Assembly: GCF_022458985.1 (NCBI RefSeq)
Contig: NC_061785.1
Coordinates: forward strand, 2,532,204-2,596,203
DNA length: 64,000 nt
Direction: 5' to 3'
Source: Mugil cephalus
Taxonomy: Eukaryota > Chordata > Actinopteri > Mugiliformes > Mugilidae
Below are positions 57,901-64,000 of the stretch, piece by piece. Numbering within the stretch: position 1 is the stretch's first letter; every line of letters starts with the position of its first letter. Under the pieces are notes generated by a model. That model was not told where the DNA came from, did not search any database, and was given only the letters and a program-made list of their open reading frames with translations. The position numbers and the translations under genes are program-made.

Positions 57901-60900
57901 TGATCTGAACACCCGTACACTTTGAGTAGCTGGGGAGGCAACCGCCATTCCCACATAACGCCATTCCAACATTAGGGCCCTAATTGTCGGAATTTAATGA
58001 AACATTTAATCAAACGTGCCATCATTAGCACAACTTTTGCCTCCTAAGGTCGGAATGGTGGTATGTTATCCGTTTTTAAAAGTGTTTTAAAAGTGTTGCC
58101 ATTGCGCCTTTACGCTGGCATCATATGCAACATTAATTATTACAATTAACATGCAGAGACTGACGACTTTGATGCCCGCTCCATTAGCAAAAAAGTTGGA
58201 ATCTGATAAAAACATTACGGTCATCACCACCAACGAGCGATCCCCTCCCTGTCCTTTTCTAAAACTGCTAGGTTATGATAAGACATAAATGACAGACAGC
58301 CATAGATATGCCATACATATGATCGGAGTGTGTGATTGAAAACCACAACGGTCTGCTTCCTGTTCAATGCACCTTCTCCTACGGATAGCGAGACTTTGTG
58401 TTTTTTATTTATTAAGCTTCCACTGACTGTATCACATCTGTGCACATGTCCTAAAACATGAAATAAAGAACACACACACACTCGGAAGTATGCACATTTT
58501 CTTATGGAAACTAAAGCCTTGTCGGAATGCCAGGACTAAACTTTTGTCAGAATGCTGGGACGTCCGCATGTCTGAATGGCAGTTTGTCGGAATGGTAGCA
58601 TGTGACCGAGTAGCTGAGAATAGCTTGAGGAGCTGCTGTAACGAAAACTGCTGTAATTTCCCCCCGGGGGATCAATAAAGTAATTCTGATTATGGTAGTT
58701 TCACTTTCACCTCTCCTAGGAGGTTATTCTACTCTTATAATGTGCAGCATATTGTAACTTCCAGGTAGTATTGAAAATACGTGGTATTCTGGAAAACATG
58801 GGCAACAGCTTTTAGTCATTGACCTTTTTATAGTCAAAATAAAAAAAGAAAAGAAATAAAGGGTTGACTGTTACTGTTTTTCATAAAAGTAACTGCTCTT
58901 CCTTATTTTCCCACTAGGTTGCACTGTTTCAGTCAGAGTTGCACACATAACATAACACCCAGAAATAACAGCAGATAACTGCAATATGTTGAAATTGCAC
59001 TTTTGTAAAATAATAATAATGATAATAACCATTCATTCAGTGTAAACATCATAATGGTCTTGTTCTCCTTTGCACTAAAACATGCTGTTGCGTTACTGGT
59101 CCAACTCCTTTGAGATGAAGCTGGGCTGCAGGTGTTCCCTTGACCTAAAGTTATAGTTTATATATACTTTATATATAATATATAATTTAAGATGAACACA
59201 TTCCACTCTGCAAATTCAGAAATAAACAAGCAATTCGTTTTTATTTCCAGGTTGGATATGACACAATCGGTTCTCCTCATCATTTAACAGTCCTTGGTTC
59301 ATTCTCCAGTAATGCGACAGGAAACAACTCCGCTTTCAGTCTCGGCAGCAACGTTAATCTTCCTGGTCGCTGGGCTTTCAGGTTGGACCACGGATCAACA
59401 GGCTGCACTTTCAATGGTAAGGCCAGAACAAGATGACGATACCCATGGGTACTAGAGTAAAAATACAAAATGCAAATTCTGGACATACACCTGTCCTTCT
59501 CGTTGATACAAAAAAATGACACCAAAATATTGGCAGAAAAGCCAGAGGAGGTCATCTTGTTTAAACAGTAACAGAGCTTGCCTCATTATCATTTTCTTTA
59601 AAGGTGAAGCTGTGCAGATTGGTGACACGTTCTGGAGCGACAGCACCTGTTCTCAGAAATGTACCTGCACTTCCACTGGTCTCCAGTGTCACAACCAGCC
59701 CTGCACTTTCTCCCAGATCTGCCGGCCGACTTCCTTTCAGTACTCCTGCCAGACGGTTCAGAGGCGCACCTGCACCATAAGTGGCGATCCACACTACTAC
59801 ACCTTCGACGGGACTGTGTTTCACTTTCAGGGCACCTGCACCTATGTTCTCTCTGAGCAGTGCAACATGGGGCAGCCCTACTACAGGATAGAGGGCAAGA
59901 ACGAGCACAGAGGCAGCACTCGTGTCTCTTGGACCCGACTGGTCAGAGTGAATGTGTACAATGAAACCATTGAGCTTGTCAAAGGGCGTCGTGGTGAGGC
60001 CAAGGTTCGCATTAGAGAATGGGTTTCCACTTTCCTGTGTTTGTTTTGTTCATATTTTTAATCATCTTTTTTATGCTTACAGGTGAATGGAAACTTTGCT
60101 GCCACTCCATTCTCTCTGAGCAATGGCACCGTCCAGGTTTATGAGTCAGGCTTTTCTGTGGTTGTCAGCACCAACTTCGGCTTACAGGTATCCTATGACA
60201 CTAACCACTATGTCCGGATCAGTGTGCCCTACACTTACCAGAATGCAACATGTGGCCTATGCGGAAACTTCAACAATCACCCTCAAGATGACTTCCGGAC
60301 CCGTGATGGTGAGGTTGTGAGCTCAGATGTGGTCTTTGCCAACAGCTGGAAGGCACAGGACGATGAACCAGGCTGTGAGGCCCAGTGTGCAGGACAGGAC
60401 TGTGCTTCATGCTCTCAGAGTCAAAGAGCTCTGTACAACAGTGGTGCCCATTGTGGTATCCTCCAGAGCAGTTCTGGACCTTTCGCTGCATGTCACCAAC
60501 AACTTCCTCCACAGACCTTTGTGGAGAGTTGTGTGTTTGATCAGTGTATAGGAGGAGGGTACCAGCCCATTCTGTGTCAAGCCCTGAATGTGTACGCAAG
60601 TCAGTGTCAGCAGAATGGTATCCAGCTACCGAGCTGGAGGAGCCCTGGCTTCTGTGGTACGCCTCTCAGTCATTCAGAATATTTTCTTTGAGTAACATCT
60701 GCACAATATCAAGTTTTGCTGTTTTTCTTTGTTTTGTTTGTGCAGAAATTCCTTGTCCTGCCAACAGCCACTTTGAGTCTTCAGGCACAGGATGTCCACC
60801 AACATGTGTCAACCCCAATGCCACCCAAAACTGCCCTCTTCCTAATCAGGAAAGCTGCGTCTGTGATTCAGGCTACATCCTCAGTGGTGGGGTCTGCGTC

Positions 60901-63900
60901 CCTTACGATCAGTGCGGCTGCAGCTTCGAGGGTTTCTACTACCGCTCTGGAGAAACTGTAATCCTTGGCGACAACTGTGAGAGGCGCTGTAGCTGCAGTC
61001 ATGGCGTCATGACTTGCCAATCCCATGTCTGCGGCCCACATGAAACATGCAGTGTGGAGGAAGGAGAAAGAGGATGCACACCCAACAGCTATGCCACCTG
61101 CTGGATACGAGGCCCGGGGTCCTATCATACGTTTGATGGACTCACATACCAGTATCCGGGAGCGTGTCGACTCACTCTCTCCAGAGTAATGGGACCGTCC
61201 AGTCACCCACACTTTGTGGTGACAGCAGAGAAAGAGCCCAGAGGTCAGCAGGGTTTTGTCAGAGTGATAAAGTTTGAGGCGGAGGGAACAGAAGTCTCCA
61301 TTGAGATGTCAAGCAGCAGCATTGTGAAAGTAAATATATAATATGCACTGTGTTTAAAAATCAGTTCAAGACATCAGATAAATTTTCTACTAAAATACTT
61401 CAGTGATAACCCTTTAAAACTGAACGTGGCTTTGTTTGGGTAAATTTTTTTAATATAAATAAGTGTAATTTCAACTCAGTGCTGCCATCTTCCTCTTTTC
61501 CCAATTGCTTCTACTCATCCTCTTTCTCTTCTTCCTCCCCCTTCTTCTTCATGTTTAGGTCAATGGTCAGCTGACCAGACTTCCGTTCATCTCTGGCTCC
61601 AACAGAATTCGCATCTACCACAGCAACATTCACAGCATCATCCTTCAAACCTCCTTTGGTGTAACTGTGCAGACAGTCTGGCCTCACTTTGTTCGCGTCA
61701 CCGCCCCTGGAGTCTACACCGGTTCACTTGGTGGACTCTGTGGTGATTACAACGGTCTCCCACACGATGACTTCAAAACCCCCAATGGCGTCCTGGTCAA
61801 CAGCTCTCAGGAGTTTGGGGACAGTTGGCGAGATGGTTCCTTAGCGGCACATTGTGTAGAAAACACCAATCGTAATCCTCCTCCAACCAGTTACAATTCT
61901 AGTGGGTACTGTGGCATTATCAGCTCACCGCATGGGCCGTTTCAACCGTGTTGGGCCACAGTGGACCCACTGGAGCAGGTGGACGTCTGTGTGGACATCC
62001 TGAGGGGTTCGAGTGATCCGGCATCGACTCTATGCGAGGTCCTAAGAGATTATGCCCTAATGTGTCAACAGAACGGCGTCTCCATAGGACAGTGGAGGAA
62101 TGAAACTGGATGCGGTGAGGAAAGAATAAGTTTTATTGGTGGACATGATGGGAAAGAAATAGATGGAAGTGTAAGAAGGGTCTACCGTTAGATAGATTTG
62201 AGGTTTGGATGGGATAAAAAGAGGTTGGAGGGGGTGGAATGTAAAGGGAAAAGGGGATTCGACCAAAATTGTAGTGGCCCACATTTTTATCCCCTGGGAT
62301 AAAAAAGGGTTTGGATGAAAAGGGTCAAGGGAATTGGATGAATGGGATTAAAGGTTTTGAGAAGATGGGATAAAAAGAGGTTGGAGGGGATGGGAGGAAA
62401 AGGACTGAAGTGAAGACATGAGGGGTGCAAAATATGCTGATAGATGATAAATGGTAGAGGAACCCAGGGAGGAAGACTCAGGGTGGGTCCCCCTGGTTCC
62501 TTTAATAAAAATGGAAGCAGAAGAAATTGAATGAGAAGCATGGTGGTGGTCGTGTTCTCAAAGTAATAATAACTCCATTAAATAAACTGTTGTGTTTTTC
62601 TTTAGAGCAAACCTGCCCTCTAAACAGCCATTATGAACTCTGTGGAAGCTCTTGCCCTTCAGCCTGCCCCAGCCTCTCGTTCCCCTTCTCCTGTGATGCT
62701 CAGTGCCAGGACGGGTGCCAGTGTGATGATGGTTTCGTCCTCAATGGAAACCAGTGTGTCCCACCTACAGAATGCGGATGTTCCCATGAAGGACGCTACC
62801 GGCGAGGTGGCGAACAGTTCTGGGACAGTGAACACTGTCAGAGCTTCTGCACCTGTAATGGCACCACTGGGCTAGTCCACTGTACCCCCAACTCCTGTGG
62901 TCCTCAGGAGTCCTGTCGCGTGGTTGAGGGCGAGTTTGGATGTCACACCAACCCTCACGGCACCTGCTCTGCCTCCGGAGACCCTCACTACTTCACCTTC
63001 GATCGCAGGGCCTATGACTTCCAGGGAACCTGCCTCTATGTCCTGGCAACGCTTTGCAACACCACTGGTGGTCTCCAAGAGTTTTCTGTGGAAGCCAAGA
63101 ATGAGCCATGGTTCGGGCTTCCAGTTTCCATCACCGCTGACGTTTATGTAAATGTGTGGGGCTATCAAGTGCACATGTCCAGAGGCAGGATTGGTACAGT
63201 GGAGGTGAGGAATCATGTTCAGATCATTTGTGATTTGTATAATTATGTGAAAACAGCCTGAAAACCAGAGATCCATTCTTTGCTGTTTGTTATCAGATAA
63301 TATTGTGTACTACTATACAACTGTTATATTATTTTTATTATTTTTTCCAATCCTACAGGTAAACGGAATAACAAAAAACTTGCCAGTTCTTCTGAATGGA
63401 AGTCGTGTGTCTATCTATGGAAGTGGATTTCAAACATTTGTCAGTGCTGATTTCGGCCTGAGTGTCATGTACGATGGCTCGAGTACAGTGTCTATTTCTG
63501 TACCTTCAGATTACAGGTACCTGCTGATCACCTGAGCTCAAAATACGTTTTCCACACATTCAGCAACAACCACAGCACTGAAATGTTGCCTAGGACCAGG
63601 GTTACTGTTAAACATTACACATTTCAGTTTCAATATTTAAATATTTCCATGGTTGCACCAGACGACTTTTCTGTTGTGCTTCCATGACTGATTTATTTAT
63701 TTTCTCTTCGTTATCTTCTTTAGAGAACAAACATGTGGACTATGTGGAAACTTTAATGGCGATCCCAATGACGAGTTCCGAACTCCATCTGGAGCAATGG
63801 TCACCAGTCCACATGAGTTTGGAACAGCTTGGAAAGTGCCTGGCAACTACACCTGCAGCGATGGCTGTGGTTCCTCCTGCCCCCAGTGCCCCGATGAGGG

Positions 63901-64000
63901 TCCTGCTAGAGCTCAGTGTGAGGTGATTCAGGCTGCAGACGGCCCGTTCAGCTTCTGCCATGAGCAGGTGGACCCAGCGCCATATTTCAGTGACTGCGTG
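54932..64000 (+). CDS. Alpha-tectorin-like protein, copy C (partial, 3' end outside window)
   Basis: Exons: 54932-54977, 55081-55104, 56433-56548, 56657-56935, 57019-57114, 59251-59416, 59604-60004, 60083-60656, 60746-61329, 61559-62114, 62606-63204, 63359-63516, and 63724 to the window end. These cover the signal peptide, NIDO, the VWC-like segment, VWD/C8 modules 1 and 2, TIL and VWD3 and part of its C8 (about 1290 residues). Exon lengths and phases equal those of A and B, and all are open. Oddities: exon 9 ends AAA before GTAAAT where A and B have AAG, slightly weakening the donor. Introns 2 and 5 carry copy-specific insertions. Sequence affinity switches between A-like and B-like patches. 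EGF-like, ZP and tail exons should follow to the right, by analogy. Confidence 0.88.
55150..56280. repeat. Copy-specific insertion in intron 2 of copy C
   Basis: This block is absent from intron 2 of A (308 bp) and unrelated to the Tc1 in B. It includes GTTGCCGTGGCAAC at 55354-55367, three TCATGG units near 55863, and a GC-richer start (55300-55420). The short ORFs inside are not recognisable. Confidence 0.55.
55354..55367. promoter_or_regulatory. X-box (RFX-type) palindrome in intron 2 of copy C
   Basis: GTTGCCGTGGCAAC fits the RFX X-box consensus RYYRCCATGGYAAC except at one central base. Activity is unknown and it lies within an inserted segment. Confidence 0.4.
57125..57500. repeat. Foldback-family arm in intron 5 of copy C
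   Basis: Contains ACTAAATAAATATGGAGGTG, AAGCCAAAGCAAGTAGAGC and CCATGTTAGTAGGCGGGGC, in the same place as in A and B. Confidence 0.65.
57933..58607. mobile_element. 675-bp non-autonomous transposon with 9-bp target duplication, intron 5 of copy C
   Basis: Flanked by GAGTAGCTG at 57924-57932 and 58608-58616. Copy B has a single GAGTAGCTG here. The ends resemble each other inverted (left CAACCGCCATTCC, right inverted ATGCTACCATTCC), and the motif GTCGGAATG recurs inside in both orientations. A 9-bp duplication is typical of Mutator-like elements. It encodes no transposase. Confidence 0.7.
62165..62420. repeat. Purine-rich degenerate minisatellite, intron 10 of copy C
   Basis: Units such as GATGGGATAAAAAGAGGTTG and GGAGGGGATGGGAGG. 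Same family as intron 10 of A and B. Confidence 0.6.

Overview
The window is vertebrate nuclear DNA, most likely from a teleost fish (inference). The coding signal is split over many short GT-AG exons. The repeats are fish-like: Tc1/mariner, Penelope-like, L2/CR1-like non-LTR fragments and long GATA/TCTA microsatellites. The proteins are animal extracellular-matrix types. Only intron-containing genes can be supported; the many short ORFs are mostly shadows or repeat remnants.

Layout. (1) 1-2016: a long inverted (foldback) repeat, then sequence without a gene. (2) 2017-2929, minus strand: a two-exon neurexophilin gene. (3) 3.7-5.7 kb: a broken Penelope-like retroelement in two opposed pieces. 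(4) 5.7-9.4 kb: repeats and no gene. (5) 9.4 kb to the window end: a head-to-tail array of three alpha-tectorin-like genes on the plus strand. Copy A is 9758-25241, copy B is 32933-48018, and copy C starts at 54932 and runs off the right edge after 13 exons. The period is about 22-23 kb. The spacers are part of the unit: the A-B and B-C spacers carry the same GATA microsatellite, RT fragment and Tc1 elements in the same order.

The tectorin-like genes. Exon by exon I could splice 24 coding exons for A (2079 aa) and B (2078 aa), all open and with matching phases, and 13 exons for C. The order is signal peptide, NIDO, a short VWC-like segment, four VWD-C8-TIL type modules, an EGF-like exon, a ZP domain, a basic RVRR processing site and a short hydrophobic C-terminus of GPI-anchor type. 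This is the known layout of alpha-tectorin (TECTA), a ZP-polymerising matrix glycoprotein of the inner-ear tectorial membrane. Nothing here shows where these paralogues are expressed. Each copy has its own TATA promoter and a non-coding first exon, so the three are probably transcribed separately.

Most notable signals. The array is young and homogenised. Copy C is a patchwork that resembles B in some exons and A in others, as expected from gene conversion. Copy-specific insertions show how the copies are separating: a Tc1 in intron 2 of B, a 675-bp element with a 9-bp target duplication in intron 5 of C, and promoter-like and LINE insertions in introns 19-20 of A. A strong decoy splice donor 11 nt upstream of the exon 7 donor is kept in all three copies. 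I found no CRISPR array, tRNA or rRNA.
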